From: Alphaproteobacteria bacterium | GTDB taxonomy: Bacteria; Pseudomonadota; Alphaproteobacteria; JAVJVX01 | DNA: 64,000 nucleotides | Assembly: GCA_040220875.1 (NCBI GenBank) | Contig: JAVJVX010000005.1 | Coordinates: 585,665 to 649,664, forward strand | Reading direction: 5' to 3' | Position numbers and translations under genes: made by a program | The notes under the pieces: generated by a model | Told to the model about the DNA's origin: nothing | The model's database searches: none | The model's input: the letters and a program-made list of their open reading frames with translations, nothing else | Part shown: positions 44,765-54,759 of the stretch, piece by piece | Numbering within the stretch: position 1 is the stretch's first letter | Layout: every line of letters begins with the position of its first letter

Positions 44765-45171
44765 CAGAAAGCCCCCATGACCCAGTAGCCCAGCAGCCAG
44801 GCCAGGGTGGTCAGGATGACAGTGGCGGCCAGGACCCCGAGCCCGCTGAGATAGGCTGTTTCGAGTTCGAAACCGCGCCCCGCGTCCCAGAAGAGATGCC
44901 GCACGCCATTGGCGAGGTGATAGAAGAGCGCGGCACTCCAGCCGAACAGCGCCAGCCGCCCCAATGAAGATCCGATGCAGGCCTGCGCGGCGGCGAATGC
45001 TTCGGGCCCGCTGGCGGCGGCGACCAGCCAGTAGACGATCAGCAGCGTGCCGAGCGCCAGGGCGAGCCCCGTCGCCCGATGGGTAATGGACAAGACGCTT
45101 GTCCATTGCGGTTTGTAAATCTGCAAATGCGGCGAAAGGGGCCGCTCTGTCTGGTTGCCGGTGCCGGACAT
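44764..45171 (-). CDS. sdhC: Succinate dehydrogenase cytochrome b556 subunit
   Basis: 135 residues. [32 protein letters not shown] is the SdhC signature; the heme ligand His lies in [15 protein letters not shown]. Three membrane helices. It is the first gene of sdhCDAB and is preceded by a good promoter. Confidence 0.97.
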   Translation of the reverse strand: MSGTGNQTERPLSPHLQIYKPQWTSVLSITHRATGLALALGTLLIVYWLVAAASGPEAFAAAQACIGSSLGRLALFGWSAALFYHLANGVRHLFWDAGRGFELETAYLSGLGVLAATVILTTLAWLLGYWVMGAF

Positions 45172-45230
45172 ATTTTCCTGTTTTCCTGCCGCGCCCCGAT
45201 GGAGGCGGCCTGCCTAGCGAATGGGGCGAT

Positions 45231-45260
45231 ACTAAAGACCTGCGGTTACCAACCTGTCAA
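45231..45260 (-). promoter_or_regulatory. Promoter of sdhCDAB
   Basis: On the minus strand a consensus TTGACA (45260-45255) is followed after 18 bases by TTTAGT (45236-45231). It lies 60 bases upstream of the sdhC start, in the 147-base gap to the CitE-like gene. Confidence 0.65.
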
Positions 45261-45318
45261 CGCCTCGCCCTGGGCGGCGCGCGGTCGCCCGGGAAACGTT
45301 TCACGCGCGGTCCCCGCG

Positions 45319-46200
45319 CTAGCCGGACGCCTTTTCCAGCGCCGTGATCTGTTCGGCCAGCTTGACGATCCGTTTGGCGTTCTCGACATGAAGATTCTCG
45401 ACGAGGCGCCCGTCCACGACGACGACCCCCGCCCCGCTGGCCTCCGCCTCGCCGTGGGCGTCGATGATCCGGCGCGACCAGACGAGTTCGTCCTCGCTCG
45501 GCCGGAAGGCATCATTGGCAGCGTCGATCTGTCGAGGATGAATGAGCGATTTGCCGTCGAACCCCATATCCGCCCCCTGCCGGCAGGCCGATTGGAGCCC
45601 GGCCGCGTCCTCAAGATCGAGATGGACGCCGTCGATGCAGGCGATCCCGGCCGCCCGCGCCGCCAGCAGGCAGATGGCGAGGCTGGCCTGCATCGGCAGC
45701 CGATCAAGCGTGTGATGGGCCTGCAAATCCTTGGTCAGGTCGCTGGTGCCGAGCACGAAGCCGCCCATGCGCGGTGCATCGGCGATCTCCTCGGCATGCA
45801 GGATGCCGCGCGGCGTTTCCATCATGCACCAGATGGCCTGGTCCGCCGGCGCGCCCTCGGCCGCCAGGATCGCGGCCACCTGACGCACTGTATCGGCGCT
45901 TTCCACCTTGGGCAGCAGGACACCGTGCGCGCCCGATCGGGCGGCGGCCACCACGTCGGCAACACCCCAGGGCGAGTTGAGGCCGTTGGTGCGCACCAGG
46001 ATCTCACGCCCGCCATACCCACCCGCGGCGAGCGCCTCACTCACCAGCCGGCGCGCCTCGACCTTGGCATCGGGCGCGACGGCGTCTTCAAGATCGAGGA
46101 TCAGCGCGTCCGCCTTGAGCGAACGCCCCTTTTCGAGCGCGCGCGCGTTGGAGCCCGGCATGTAGAGCATGGACCGGCGGGGTCGGGCAGCCGTCATCAT
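45319..46200 (-). CDS. CitE-like CoA ester lyase (HpcH/HpaI aldolase family)
   Basis: 293 residues in a TIM-barrel fold. RRSMLYMPGSNARALEKGRSLKADALILDLEDAVAPDAK, RTNGLNSPWG, VLLPKVESADTV and ETPRGILHAEEIA are the CitE / malyl-CoA lyase motifs with the Mg-binding Glu and Asp. No CitD or CitF partner is present, so it is a stand-alone lyase; malyl-CoA, citramalyl-CoA or a similar ester are possible substrates. ATG codons at 46200 and 46197 both fit. It follows asd by two bases. Confidence 0.9.
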   Translation of the reverse strand: MMTAARPRRSMLYMPGSNARALEKGRSLKADALILDLEDAVAPDAKVEARRLVSEALAAGGYGGREILVRTNGLNSPWGVADVVAAARSGAHGVLLPKVESADTVRQVAAILAAEGAPADQAIWCMMETPRGILHAEEIADAPRMGGFVLGTSDLTKDLQAHHTLDRLPMQASLAICLLAARAAGIACIDGVHLDLEDAAGLQSACRQGADMGFDGKSLIHPRQIDAANDAFRPSEDELVWSRRIIDAHGEAEASGAGVVVVDGRLVENLHVENAKRIVKLAEQITALEKASG

Positions 46201-46202
46201 GG

Positions 46203-47228
46203 TCAGGCTGCCTTCTTGAGGTATTGCTCGATCAGTGCTTCGGCGATCTGTACCGAGTTGAGCGCGGCCCCCTTGCGCAGATTGTCGCCGACCACCCAGA
46301 TCGCAAGCCCGTTTTTCACCGTGTGATCCTCGCGGATGCGGCTTACGGCGACGAGGTCCTCGCCCGCGATTTCCGCCGGCGTGATGTACCCCTCGTCCTC
46401 GCGCCGGTCGATCACGAGCACGCCGGGCGCCGCGGCCAGCGCGGCGCGCGCCTCCTCGGCCGAGATCGGATTTTCAAATTCCAGATTGATCGATTCGGCG
46501 TGACCGATAAAGACGGGAACGCGCACGCAGGTTGCCGCGACCTCGATGTCAGGATCCAGGATCTTCTTCGTCTCCATCACCATCTTCCATTCCTCCTTGG
46601 TCGACCCGTCTTTCATGAAGACATCGATATGAGGAATGACGTTGAAGGCAATCTGCTTGGTGAACTCTTCCTTCTCCACGGGGTCGTTGACGTAGATCGC
46701 ACGCGTCTGGTTGAAGAGCTCGTCCATCGCCCCCTTGCCGGCGCCCGAAACGGACTGATAGGTGGACACCACCACCCGCCTGATCTTCGCGAGATCGTGC
46801 AGCGGCTTGAGCGCCACCACCATCTGAATGGTCGAGCAATTCGGGTTGGCGATGATGTTGCGCTTGGTATAGGCGGCGATTGCCTTGGCGTTGACTTCGG
46901 GCACCACCAGCGGCACGTCGGGCTCCATGCGGAAACGCGAGGTGTTATCGATCACCACGCAGCCCGCCTTCGCGGCCTTGGGCGCGAATTCGGCCGAGAC
47001 CTTGCCGCCCGGCGAAAAAAGGGCGATATCCCAGCCCTTGAAATCGAACGTCGCGAGATCCTGCACCTTCAGCACGTCATCCTCGCCAAAGGAAACCTCG
47101 CGGCCGACGGAACCCCGTGAGGCGAGCGCGGCCACCTCATCGACCGGGAAATCGCGTTCCTTCAGAATTTGCAGTATCTCGCGGCCCACATTGCCCGTGG
47201 CGCCGACGACGGCAATCTTGTAACCCAT
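46203..47228 (-). CDS. asd: Aspartate-semialdehyde dehydrogenase
   Basis: 341 residues. NADP site VVGATGNVGREILQILKERDFPVDE, catalytic Cys in NPNCSTIQMVVALKPL, and substrate region in STYQSVSGAGKGAMDEL. It makes aspartate semialdehyde for lysine, threonine, methionine and diaminopimelate synthesis. The downstream CitE-like gene is two bases away. Confidence 0.98.
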   Translation of the reverse strand: MGYKIAVVGATGNVGREILQILKERDFPVDEVAALASRGSVGREVSFGEDDVLKVQDLATFDFKGWDIALFSPGGKVSAEFAPKAAKAGCVVIDNTSRFRMEPDVPLVVPEVNAKAIAAYTKRNIIANPNCSTIQMVVALKPLHDLAKIRRVVVSTYQSVSGAGKGAMDELFNQTRAIYVNDPVEKEEFTKQIAFNVIPHIDVFMKDGSTKEEWKMVMETKKILDPDIEVAATCVRVPVFIGHAESINLEFENPISAEEARAALAAAPGVLVIDRREDEGYITPAEIAGEDLVAVSRIREDHTVKNGLAIWVVGDNLRKGAALNSVQIAEALIEQYLKKAA

Positions 47229-47357
47229 TGTTTTTTCCTGTTCTTTTCCTGACTTTCGGCCCTCGTCGGGGGCGCCGTGTCAGCGCTTGGCTTACGATGA
47301 AGCCGGGGCGATTGCAAGGGCATGGCCCGGGCCTGCGGGCCAGCGTATCATGGCGCC

Positions 47358-47717
47358 ATGGCTCAGGCGGTCCCAAAACCGACCCGTTACCGGGAGTTCT
47401 GGCGCGTTTACCTCGCCGCTCATCGGCGGCGCGGCACCCGGGCGCTCCATTACCTGGGATCTGTCCTGGGTCTCGCGCTCGTCGCCGCCGGACTCGTGCT
47501 GGCCGACTGGCGCGTGGTGCTGGCCGGGCCGGTGGCCGGCTATGCCCTGGCCTGGACCGGGCATTTCGGGATCGAGAAAAACCGACCCGCCACATTCGGC
47601 CACCCGGTGTGGTCGCTTCTCAGCGATTTCCGGATGCTCGGCCTGGCGTTCACGGGGCGGCTCAAACCGCATCTCGAGGCCGCCGTGCCGACCGACGGGG
47701 ACAGGCCGGCGGCCTAG
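47358..47717 (+). CDS. Mpo1-like (DUF962) membrane protein
   Basis: 119 residues from ATG 47358; an upstream start at 47322 would add 12 atypical residues. YREFWRVYLAAHRRRGTRALHYLGSVLGLALVAAGLVL and GYALAWTGHFGIEKNRPATFGHPVWSLLSDFRML match the DUF962/Mpo1-like family, with conserved His residues (AAH, LHYLG, GHFGIEKNRP, FGHP) that bind iron in the yeast 2-hydroxy fatty acid dioxygenase Mpo1. Bacterial function is not settled. It is divergent from asd. Confidence 0.88.
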   Translation: MAQAVPKPTRYREFWRVYLAAHRRRGTRALHYLGSVLGLALVAAGLVLADWRVVLAGPVAGYALAWTGHFGIEKNRPATFGHPVWSLLSDFRMLGLAFTGRLKPHLEAAVPTDGDRPAA

Positions 47718-47995
47718 CCGCTCTGTTTGGTCGGCGCCTCCGTTGCCGGCGGCGGGCCGGCGCCCAGCCTCTCCAGTGCGGCGTGCACCCGGGCGAGAAG
47801 ATCATTGCTGTCGAGTGCCCGCCCGGGCGACATGCCTTCCTCTTCCGCCACCTTGATTTCCCGCAGGTCGTACTCCCAACGTCGCAGGACATCCACCTTT
47901 GCTTCCCGACTCATATTCGTGGCTGCGACCACGTCTTCCGGGCTCTTGAACAGAGGGTGGATAAGAGCCGGGTCCTTTTCACCATTGGCTGCCAT
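47714..47995 (-). CDS. Small conserved alphaproteobacterial protein of unknown function
   Basis: 93 residues, soluble and acidic. The core FKSPEDVVAATNMSREAKVDVLRRWEYDLREIKVAEEEGM resembles a small helical family widespread in alphaproteobacteria; the C-terminal half is low complexity. Its stop overlaps the end of the convergent Mpo1-like gene by four bases. Function unknown. Confidence 0.75.
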   Translation of the reverse strand: MAANGEKDPALIHPLFKSPEDVVAATNMSREAKVDVLRRWEYDLREIKVAEEEGMSPGRALDSNDLLARVHAALERLGAGPPPATEAPTKQSG

Positions 47996-48270
47996 CTGGC
48001 GTCCTCCTCAATTCTGTTGCGCCATCCGTCAGGTTTAAGCCTAACGCAACAGAGCCGGACTTTGGGTGTCCGGGCGCAAAAAATTGCGCGCCGGGCCGGA
48101 GATTTTTTGCCTCGCGTTATCCCAGGTTAAAGAACGCGCGCGCGCGGTTGCTAGGCTTATCCATGCGAACTGCAAAACGCATCTGCGCCCGGACGGCTGG
48201 CCCGTTGCTGGCGCACGACATGCAGACAAACCTGACCTTGACCCCTCGACAAAAATCCAGGGAGAAACTC

Positions 48271-48954
48271 ATGTCTGTTTTCAGAAAATCCCTCTTCATT
48301 GCCGTGACCGGCGCTGCCATCACGGTTGGCGCCGCCACCGCGCCGGCCAATGCCCAGAATTCAGGTTTCCAGCAGGGTGACTGGGTCTCCCTGACGGGAA
48401 CGATCGACACCACCGTCGGTGACTATTTCATTGTCGATTACGGCGCCGGACGCGCCACCATCGAAATGGATGACTGGGACTGGTATCCCGATATCCACAA
48501 GCTTCTGGTCGGTGACCGGGTCACGGTTTACGGGACCATCGACAAGACCGGGTATGTGGACCGTGTGATCGAGGCGGGCTCGGTCTATGTGCACAACCGG
48601 AACACCTATTATTTTGCCAACGCGGCCGATGAGGAGAACCTGCAATTCGCCGTCTCGCCGGTTATCACTGTGCCCGACAGCAGTTGGGGGCTTCGTGGCA
48701 AGGTGACGGATGTCGACGAGGACCGCGAATTCGTGATGGAATCTTCCTTCGGGACAATCCGGGTGGATGCGAGCGAGCTTGCCTACAACCCGTTTGACGA
48801 GGCAGGCGGTCAGCAGATCACGGAAGGCGACTGGCTCGTTGTCTATGGTGAGCTGGACACGCCCGACTGGTTCGGTGAAGGTGACGTGGAAGTCGAAGCC
48901 GAATCGATCATCAGCCTCTCCCGCGATCCCGGAAAATCGGAAAGCCTTAAATGA
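48271..48954 (+). CDS. Periplasmic protein with two OB-like repeats
   Basis: 227 residues from ATG 48271, preceded by GGGAG. Residues 1-28 are a signal peptide (cleavage ANA-QN). The mature protein has two related beta-rich parts: about 37-105 (GDWVSLTGTID...DYFIVDYGAGRATIEMDDWDW...LLVGDRVTVYGTIDKTG) and about 138-215 (SWGLRGKVTDVDEDREFVMESSFGTIRVDASELAY...ITEGDWLVVYGELD). Each has the G-x-V/I, short hairpin, GD-x-V-x-VYG pattern of bacterial OB-fold periplasmic proteins (YgiW/YdeI-like). It is very acidic. Function unknown; stress or cation-related roles are known for some relatives. Confidence 0.8.
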   Translation: MSVFRKSLFIAVTGAAITVGAATAPANAQNSGFQQGDWVSLTGTIDTTVGDYFIVDYGAGRATIEMDDWDWYPDIHKLLVGDRVTVYGTIDKTGYVDRVIEAGSVYVHNRNTYYFANAADEENLQFAVSPVITVPDSSWGLRGKVTDVDEDREFVMESSFGTIRVDASELAYNPFDEAGGQQITEGDWLVVYGELDTPDWFGEGDVEVEAESIISLSRDPGKSESLK

Positions 48955-48993
48955 CCGGGCGACCGGCCCCCCCGGGAGGCCGGAGTCGGGAAC

Positions 48994-49023
48994 AAAAAAC
49001 CGGCGGGAGACCGCCGGTTTTTT
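48994..49023. terminator. Bidirectional intrinsic terminator
   Basis: AAAAAACCGGCGG, loop GAGA, CCGCCGGTTTTTT: a perfect G+C stem with A- and T-runs on both sides. It lies between the plus-strand OB-like gene and the minus-strand leuB and can end transcription from both. Confidence 0.95.
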
Positions 49024-49053
49024 CTGTCTGCGACGGCTGCCGGAAGCGGTGGC

Positions 49054-50178
49054 CTAGGCCGCCGCTTCAAGCCCGTCGAGAAGCGCGTCACCCATGCCCG
49101 AGCAGGTAACTTTCGTCAGACCGTCGGCCGTGCCCGATCCCATGATATCGCCGGTGCGGATGCCTTTCGCCAACACTTGATCCACCGCCCGTTCCAGCAG
49201 GTCGGCCTCGGCGCTTCGGTCGAGCGAATAGCGCAGCGCCATCGAAAAGCTGAGGATCGTCGCCAGCGGATTGGCGATGTTCTGCCCGGCAATATCGGGC
49301 GCGCTGCCATGCACCGGCTCGTACATCGCGGGCGCCTTGCCGCTTTCATCCGCACTGCCGAGCGAGGCCGAGGGCAGCATCCCGAGCGAGCCCGTGAGCA
49401 TCGCCGCCACATCCGATAGAAGATCGCCAAAAAGGTTATCGGTCACAATCACGTCAAACTGCTTTGGCTGGCGGACGAGCTGCATGGCGCAGTTATCGGC
49501 AAGGATGTGACTGAGCTCGATGTCGTCATACCCTTCCTCGTCATGCACCTGCTGCACCACCTGACGCCAGAGCTGCCCAGATTCCATGACATTGGATTTT
49601 TCCGCCGACGACACGCGCCCCTTTCGTTTGCGCGCGAGGTCGAAGGCGACCCGCGCGATGCGCTGGATCTCGCTCGTCGTGTAGACTTGCGTATTCACGC
49701 CACGCTGCTCGCCATTGGGCAGATCCTCGATGCCGCGCGGCGTCCCGAAATAGACGCCGCCCGTCAGCTCGCGGACGATCATGATATCGAGCCCGGAGAC
49801 GAGTTCGTCTTTCAGGCTGGAGGCGGCGGCCAGCGGCGCGAAGACATAGGCCGGACGCAGATTGGCGAAGAGCTCCAGATCCTTGCGCAGGCGCAGAAGC
49901 GCCCGCTCCGGACGTTTGTCAAAAGGCAGCCCGTCCCATTTGGGGCCGCCCACGGCGCCCAGCATCACCGCATCGGCGGCCTTTGCCGCCGCCATGGTCT
50001 CGTCCAGAATGGGCATATCGTGCCGGTCGATACATATGCCCCCGGCAAGCGCTTCGGTCACATCGAACCGGAGGCCGCGGCGATTCTCGAACCAGTCCAT
50101 GAGCCGCTTTACCTGACCCATGACTTCGGGTCCTATCCCGTCACCCGCCAGCATCAGTATGTTGTATGCGTTCGACAT
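49054..50178 (-). CDS. leuB: 3-isopropylmalate dehydrogenase
   Basis: 374 residues. Starts [28 protein letters not shown] and contains [14 protein letters not shown]-like ([20 protein letters not shown]), [13 protein letters not shown] and the cofactor loop [24 protein letters not shown]. Catalyses the NAD-dependent oxidative decarboxylation in leucine synthesis. It is the last gene of leuC-leuD-leuB. Confidence 0.98.
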   Translation of the reverse strand: MSNAYNILMLAGDGIGPEVMGQVKRLMDWFENRRGLRFDVTEALAGGICIDRHDMPILDETMAAAKAADAVMLGAVGGPKWDGLPFDKRPERALLRLRKDLELFANLRPAYVFAPLAAASSLKDELVSGLDIMIVRELTGGVYFGTPRGIEDLPNGEQRGVNTQVYTTSEIQRIARVAFDLARKRKGRVSSAEKSNVMESGQLWRQVVQQVHDEEGYDDIELSHILADNCAMQLVRQPKQFDVIVTDNLFGDLLSDVAAMLTGSLGMLPSASLGSADESGKAPAMYEPVHGSAPDIAGQNIANPLATILSFSMALRYSLDRSAEADLLERAVDQVLAKGIRTGDIMGSGTADGLTKVTCSGMGDALLDGLEAAA

Positions 50179-50227
50179 GCCTCAGCCTGCCCCTTTCCCC
50201 CTGAATTGACCGCCAGCGCCCTTCGTT

Positions 50228-50839
50228 TCAGGACGCCCAGAGCCAGGGGCGCTCCACCCTGGCCCCTTCCTCGTAAGCCGTGATTTCGGCCTCATGCGCG
50301 AGGCTTGCGCCGATCTCGTCCAAACCCTCCAGCAACGCTTCCCTGCGCGAGGATTCGATTTCGAATTGGATCGTCCCCGCCTGGTTGGGCCGGATGATAC
50401 GCCGGTTTTCGAGGTCGATCGTGATTTCGGCGCCCGATTTGGCGTCGCCCATCAGCAGGTCGACCTGTTCTTTCGGAAGCTGGATCGGCAACATGCCGTT
50501 CTTGAAGCAGTTATTGTAGAAGATGTCGGCAAACCCGGTGCTGATGACGGCGCGAATGCCGAAATCCTTGAGTGCCCAGGGCGCGTGCTCGCGCGAGGAT
50601 CCGCAGCCGAAATTATGCCCGGTCACCAGAATCTTCGCATGCCGGTAGGGTTCCTGATTGAGCGGGAAGTCGGCACGCTCCGATCCGTCCTCGTTATAGC
50701 GCAGCGCTTCGAACGCATGCGTGCCCAGCCCCTGGCGTGTCACCACTTTGAGGTATTCGGCCGGAATGATCTGATCCGTATCGATGTTGCTGATCGGTAA
50801 TGGCGCGGCGATGCCGGTCAGTTTCTCAAACTTTTCCAT
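50228..50839 (-). CDS. leuD: 3-isopropylmalate dehydratase small subunit
   Basis: 203 residues. [23 protein letters not shown] and [25 protein letters not shown] are the LeuD/aconitase swivel-domain signatures. It pairs with LeuC to isomerise 2- to 3-isopropylmalate, and sits 19 bases after leuC. Confidence 0.98.
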   Translation of the reverse strand: MEKFEKLTGIAAPLPISNIDTDQIIPAEYLKVVTRQGLGTHAFEALRYNEDGSERADFPLNQEPYRHAKILVTGHNFGCGSSREHAPWALKDFGIRAVISTGFADIFYNNCFKNGMLPIQLPKEQVDLLMGDAKSGAEITIDLENRRIIRPNQAGTIQFEIESSRREALLEGLDEIGASLAHEAEITAYEEGARVERPWLWAS

Positions 50840-50858
50840 GTTGCTCTCCCGCTCGCAA

Positions 50859-52268
50859 TCAATCGAACTCGCGGGCGTCGGTGAACGTGCCCGTCACCGC
50901 CGCCGCCGCCGCCATCGCGGGGCTGACCAGGTGTGTGCGTCCGCCGGGGCCCTGGCGGCCTTCGAAATTCCGGTTGGAGGTGGAGGCGCTGCGCTTGCCG
51001 CGCGGCAGCTTGTCGGGGTTCATGGCGAGACACATGGAGCAGCCCGGCTCGCGCCATTCGAACCCCGCATCCAGAAGAACCCTGTCGAGCCCTTCCTCCT
51101 CCGCCTGGTGCTTCACGAGGCCCGAGCCCGGCACCACCAGCGCGCGCACCCCCGGGGCCACCTTGCGCCCCCTGGCGATCCGCGCCACCTCGCGAATATC
51201 CTCGATCCGGCCATTGGTGCAGGAGCCCACGAAAACATAATCGACCGGGACATCCTTGATGGGCGTGCCCGGCTCGAGCCCCATATAGTCAAGCATATGG
51301 GCCATTTGGCGCTGGCGGTCCGGATCACTTTCGGCCGCGGGATCAGGCACCCGGTCGGAGATCCGGATCACCGTTTCGGGGCTGGTCCCCCAGGTCACGA
51401 GCGGCTCGATCTCCTCGGCGCGCAACGTCACCTCCCGGTCATAGGCGGCCCCGGGATCGGACGGCAACGTCTGCCACCAGGCCATCGCCTGTTCCCACGC
51501 CCCGCCCTTGGGCGCGTAAGGACGGCCCTTCATATAATTGTATGTGACCTCGTCAGGAGCGATCAGCCCGGCACGGGCGCCGGCCTCAATGGTCATATTG
51601 CAGACCGTCATCCGCCCTTCCATGGAAAGATTGCGAATAGCCTCACCCGCGAACTCGATCACATGGCCGGTCCCACCGGCCGTGCCGATCTTGCCGATGA
51701 TGGCGAGGATCACGTCCTTGGCCGTGACGCCCTTGGGCAAAATGCCGTCGACCGTAATCCGCATGTTTTTGGGTCGCCGCTGGCGAAGCGTCTGGGTTGC
51801 CAGCACATGTTCCACCTCGCTCGTGCCGATGCCGAAGGCGAGCGCGCCGAAAGCCCCGTGAGTGGCGGTATGGCTGTCGCCACAGACGATCGTCATGCCG
51901 GGCTGGGTCAGTCCCTGTTCGGGCCCGATGATATGCACAATGCCCTGCCGGATATCGCTGAGCGGTATATAGGGAATGCCAAATTCCTGCGTGTTGCGCT
52001 CGAGCGCCTCGAGCTGAATGCGGGAATTCTCGTCCTTGATGACGGACCGGTCGGGATCGGTCGGCACGTTATGATCGGGGACCGCGACCGTCTTGCCGGG
52101 CATTCGGGGTTTGCGCCCGGCGAGACGCAGGCCCTCGAAGGCCTGCGGGCTTGTGACTTCGTGCACGAGATGCAGGTCCACATACAGGAGCGAAGGCTCG
52201 TCGTCCTTGCCCTCATAGGCGACGTGGCTGTCCCATATCTTGTCGAACAATGTGCGAGGTGCTGTCAT
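50859..52268 (-). CDS. leuC: 3-isopropylmalate dehydratase large subunit
   Basis: 469 residues. The 4Fe-4S cysteines are in [17 protein letters not shown] and [15 protein letters not shown], and [34 protein letters not shown] is the aconitase-type signature. It is only 57 bases downstream of rplS with no visible terminator, so ribosomal and leucine genes may share transcription. Confidence 0.98.
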   Translation of the reverse strand: MTAPRTLFDKIWDSHVAYEGKDDEPSLLYVDLHLVHEVTSPQAFEGLRLAGRKPRMPGKTVAVPDHNVPTDPDRSVIKDENSRIQLEALERNTQEFGIPYIPLSDIRQGIVHIIGPEQGLTQPGMTIVCGDSHTATHGAFGALAFGIGTSEVEHVLATQTLRQRRPKNMRITVDGILPKGVTAKDVILAIIGKIGTAGGTGHVIEFAGEAIRNLSMEGRMTVCNMTIEAGARAGLIAPDEVTYNYMKGRPYAPKGGAWEQAMAWWQTLPSDPGAAYDREVTLRAEEIEPLVTWGTSPETVIRISDRVPDPAAESDPDRQRQMAHMLDYMGLEPGTPIKDVPVDYVFVGSCTNGRIEDIREVARIARGRKVAPGVRALVVPGSGLVKHQAEEEGLDRVLLDAGFEWREPGCSMCLAMNPDKLPRGKRSASTSNRNFEGRQGPGGRTHLVSPAMAAAAAVTGTFTDAREFD

Positions 52269-52325
52269 CGGTCTCTTCCCGGTTCTGGATGGTGATGGCG
52301 GGGCGCGACAGTCGACAGCGGGGGA

Positions 52326-52829
52326 TTAGTCTTTTTTCGCCGCCGCCTCGTCAGCGCCGGTTCCCTCGACCCGGGCCTCGACCGCCTCCGCAGCGGCGCC
52401 GGCCGGCAGATCGGCCGCGCTCGCCACGGCGCCTTCAAGACCGGATAAATCGGCATCCACTCCGGCGCGCGCCCGGGCGCGCTCCACGATGCGGGCACGC
52501 TTGCCCGTCCGGCCCCGCAGATAATAAAGCTTGGCCCGGCGCACACGGCCGCTGCGGACCAGTTCGATACTGTCCAGTCGCGGCGAATAGAGCGGGAACA
52601 CGCGCTCGACCCCTTCACCATAGGAGATCTTGCGCACGGTGAAGGACGAATTCAGACCGGCGTTCTTGCGGCCGATAACCACGCCCTCGAAGGCCTGAAC
52701 GCGCTCGCGGGTACCCTCGACCACGCGAACGTTCACGCGCACCGTGTCACCCGGGTGGAAATCGGGAATGGTCTTGTCCCGTGTCAGTTGGGCAATCTGC
52801 TCGCGTTCAATTTGTTCAATCGTGTTCAT
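52326..52829 (-). CDS. rplS: 50S ribosomal protein L19
   Basis: 167 residues from ATG 52829, which overlaps the end of trmD by 14 bases. The L19 core (residues 1-120; [60 protein letters not shown]) is complete. The last 45 or so residues are an Ala/Glu-rich extension absent from the standard 115-130-residue protein. Confidence 0.97.
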   Translation of the reverse strand: MNTIEQIEREQIAQLTRDKTIPDFHPGDTVRVNVRVVEGTRERVQAFEGVVIGRKNAGLNSSFTVRKISYGEGVERVFPLYSPRLDSIELVRSGRVRRAKLYYLRGRTGKRARIVERARARAGVDADLSGLEGAVASAADLPAGAAAEAVEARVEGTGADEAAAKKD

Positions 52830-53622
52830 GACCTTGTTCCCGCATCTTTCCCGTTTTCGGACGGCCCGGCTGGGCCCTTTCCTGATAACGGCTCCATAAG
52901 TCCGGCCGGCGCTCTCGCGTGATCCGTTCGGACTGCGCCAGCCGCCAGCCTTTGATCTCTTCGTGATGCCCGGACAGCAGCACCGCCGGCACCTCACGCC
53001 CTTCCCAGACCTGGGGTCTGGTGTAATGGGGGTATTCCAGCAACCCCCGCTCGAAACTCTCCTCGTTCAGCGAGTCCGCCTGCCCCATCACCCCCGGCAG
53101 CAGCCGAATGCAGGCATCGAGCAAACACACCGCCGCCGGCTCGCCACCCGACAGGACGTAGTCGCCGAGACTGATCTCCTCGGCACCCGTCTTGTCGAGC
53201 ACCCGCTGATCGACCCCCTCGAACCGGCCACAGAGCAGTGTGGCCCCGGGCCCGGCCGCCAGCTCGCGAACGCGGCCCTGTGTCAGCCGGCGCCCGCGGG
53301 GCGTCAGGAAGATCAGCGGGCCGGCTTCGGCGTGATCGCCGCTGGCCGACGAGAGTGCCCGGTCGATGACATCGGGTCTCAGGACCATGCCCGGCCCGCC
53401 CCCGAAGGGGGCGTCATCGACGGTGGCGTGTTTATCGCGCGCAAAATCCCGAATGTCCACCGTTTCAAGCGTCCAAATCCCGTTCTCAAGCGCCCGGCCG
53501 GCCAGGCTCTGGCCGAGCGGACCCGGAAACATGGCGGGGAAAAGGGTCAGGACCCGGGCCCGCCAGGCGGTCCCCCCCGGCACCGCGCCCCGCGCCTGCG
53601 CTGATCCGCTCTCATTCGTCAT
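52816..53622 (-). CDS. trmD: tRNA (guanine-37-N1)-methyltransferase
   Basis: 268 residues from ATG 53622. SPOUT methyltransferase with [57 protein letters not shown] and [30 protein letters not shown], which form the AdoMet-binding knot. It methylates G37 in tRNAs and prevents frameshifting. It overlaps the rimM stop by 11 bases and the rplS start by 14. Confidence 0.98.
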   Translation of the reverse strand: MTNESGSAQARGAVPGGTAWRARVLTLFPAMFPGPLGQSLAGRALENGIWTLETVDIRDFARDKHATVDDAPFGGGPGMVLRPDVIDRALSSASGDHAEAGPLIFLTPRGRRLTQGRVRELAAGPGATLLCGRFEGVDQRVLDKTGAEEISLGDYVLSGGEPAAVCLLDACIRLLPGVMGQADSLNEESFERGLLEYPHYTRPQVWEGREVPAVLLSGHHEEIKGWRLAQSERITRERRPDLWSRYQERAQPGRPKTGKMREQGHEHD

Positions 53623-54193
53623 GGCGCCGCCTTTCCGCCGTTGAGCCGCGCCCGAGCCCGGCCGCATCCGGATCGATCACCACCCGGCCCCGGCCGATTT
53701 CCACCCCCGGCACCGCTTGGCGCGTAAAGGGCACCAGCACCGAGCCGGACTTGCGCGCCGGACCGCCGCCTTCGGGGGGCGGCCCGATTTCCAGGACGTC
53801 GCCCGCGCCGAAATCGTGGATCGCCACGATTTCGCCGAACACGGTGCCGTCAGGCGCCTCGACCCGGAGCCCCACCAGATCGGCGTGGTAGAATTCGTCC
53901 TCCGCCATCGGCGTTGGCAGCGCCGCGCGGGCGACGTAAAGCCGTTCGCCCTGGAGGGCAGCCGCACCGTCCCGGTCGGTCACGCCATCGAGCGTGGCGA
54001 CCACGCTGCCGCCCCGCTGGCCGGTCACCGTGATCGTGAATTGCCGGCCCCGCCCGTCCTGAACCGGGCCATAGGCCGCGATGCTCGACGGCTCGGCGGT
54101 GAAGCTCCGGATCTTCACCTGGCCTCGCACACCATGCGCACCCGTGATCTCGCCCAGGGCGATCAACCCGCCCGGATCCGGATCACCGGTCAT
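53612..54193 (-). CDS. rimM: Ribosome maturation factor RimM
   Basis: 193 residues. The N-terminal barrel begins [23 protein letters not shown], and a PRC-type C-terminal domain starts [22 protein letters not shown]. RimM binds S19 in 30S assembly. It sits between rpsP and trmD as in most bacteria, four bases after the rpsP stop region. Confidence 0.97.
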   Translation of the reverse strand: MTGDPDPGGLIALGEITGAHGVRGQVKIRSFTAEPSSIAAYGPVQDGRGRQFTITVTGQRGGSVVATLDGVTDRDGAAALQGERLYVARAALPTPMAEDEFYHADLVGLRVEAPDGTVFGEIVAIHDFGAGDVLEIGPPPEGGGPARKSGSVLVPFTRQAVPGVEIGRGRVVIDPDAAGLGRGSTAERRRHDE

Positions 54194-54196
54194 GAG

Positions 54197-54694
54197 CTAG
54201 CCCTCGGTCTTGGCCCCGCCATCTTCCGACTCGCCCGACCCGCTGGCCTCGTCCGCCGGCGCGGCTTCGGCCGGAGCCTCTTCCTCTGCCGCCGCTTCCG
54301 CAGGGGCCGCGCCCGCAGCGCTCTGGTCGGCCACGGCAGCGGCTTCGAGCTTGGCCTTTGCCGCCTCGTCGCGTGCCTGCATCCGCTCCAGCGTCTTGGG
54401 GCGCGGCTTGCTCTTCTTGGTCTGTTCCGGGATCGGCCGGGCCTCGATGATATCCGCGGCGGCAAGAAACTTGGCGACCCGGTCGCTCGGCGTGGCCCCC
54501 TGGCTCAGCCAATGCTGGATCCGCTCGCTTTTCAGCAGGACCCGATCCGGATGGTCCTTGGGAACCATGGGGTTGTAATGGCCGAGGCGTTCGATGAAGC
54601 GCCCGTCGCGCGGCGACGACCCTTCGGTAACGACGATGCGGTAAAAGGGGCGTTTCTTCGCGCCGCCCCGGGACAGTCTGATTCGAAGTGCCAT
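54197..54694 (-). CDS. rpsP: 30S ribosomal protein S16 with long C-terminal tail
   Basis: 165 residues. The first 80 match S16 ([42 protein letters not shown]...[20 protein letters not shown]). The remaining 85 residues are first Lys-rich, then Ala/Glu-rich, roughly doubling the usual protein length. It is 65 bases downstream of ffh. Confidence 0.97.
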   Translation of the reverse strand: MALRIRLSRGGAKKRPFYRIVVTEGSSPRDGRFIERLGHYNPMVPKDHPDRVLLKSERIQHWLSQGATPSDRVAKFLAAADIIEARPIPEQTKKSKPRPKTLERMQARDEAAKAKLEAAAVADQSAAGAAPAEAAAEEEAPAEAAPADEASGSGESEDGGAKTEG

Positions 54695-54759
54695 TCTGTT
54701 ACGTGTCCTTTCTGATTTTAAATCCCGTCCAATTCGAAAACCGGGTCACTCGTCCCCGG

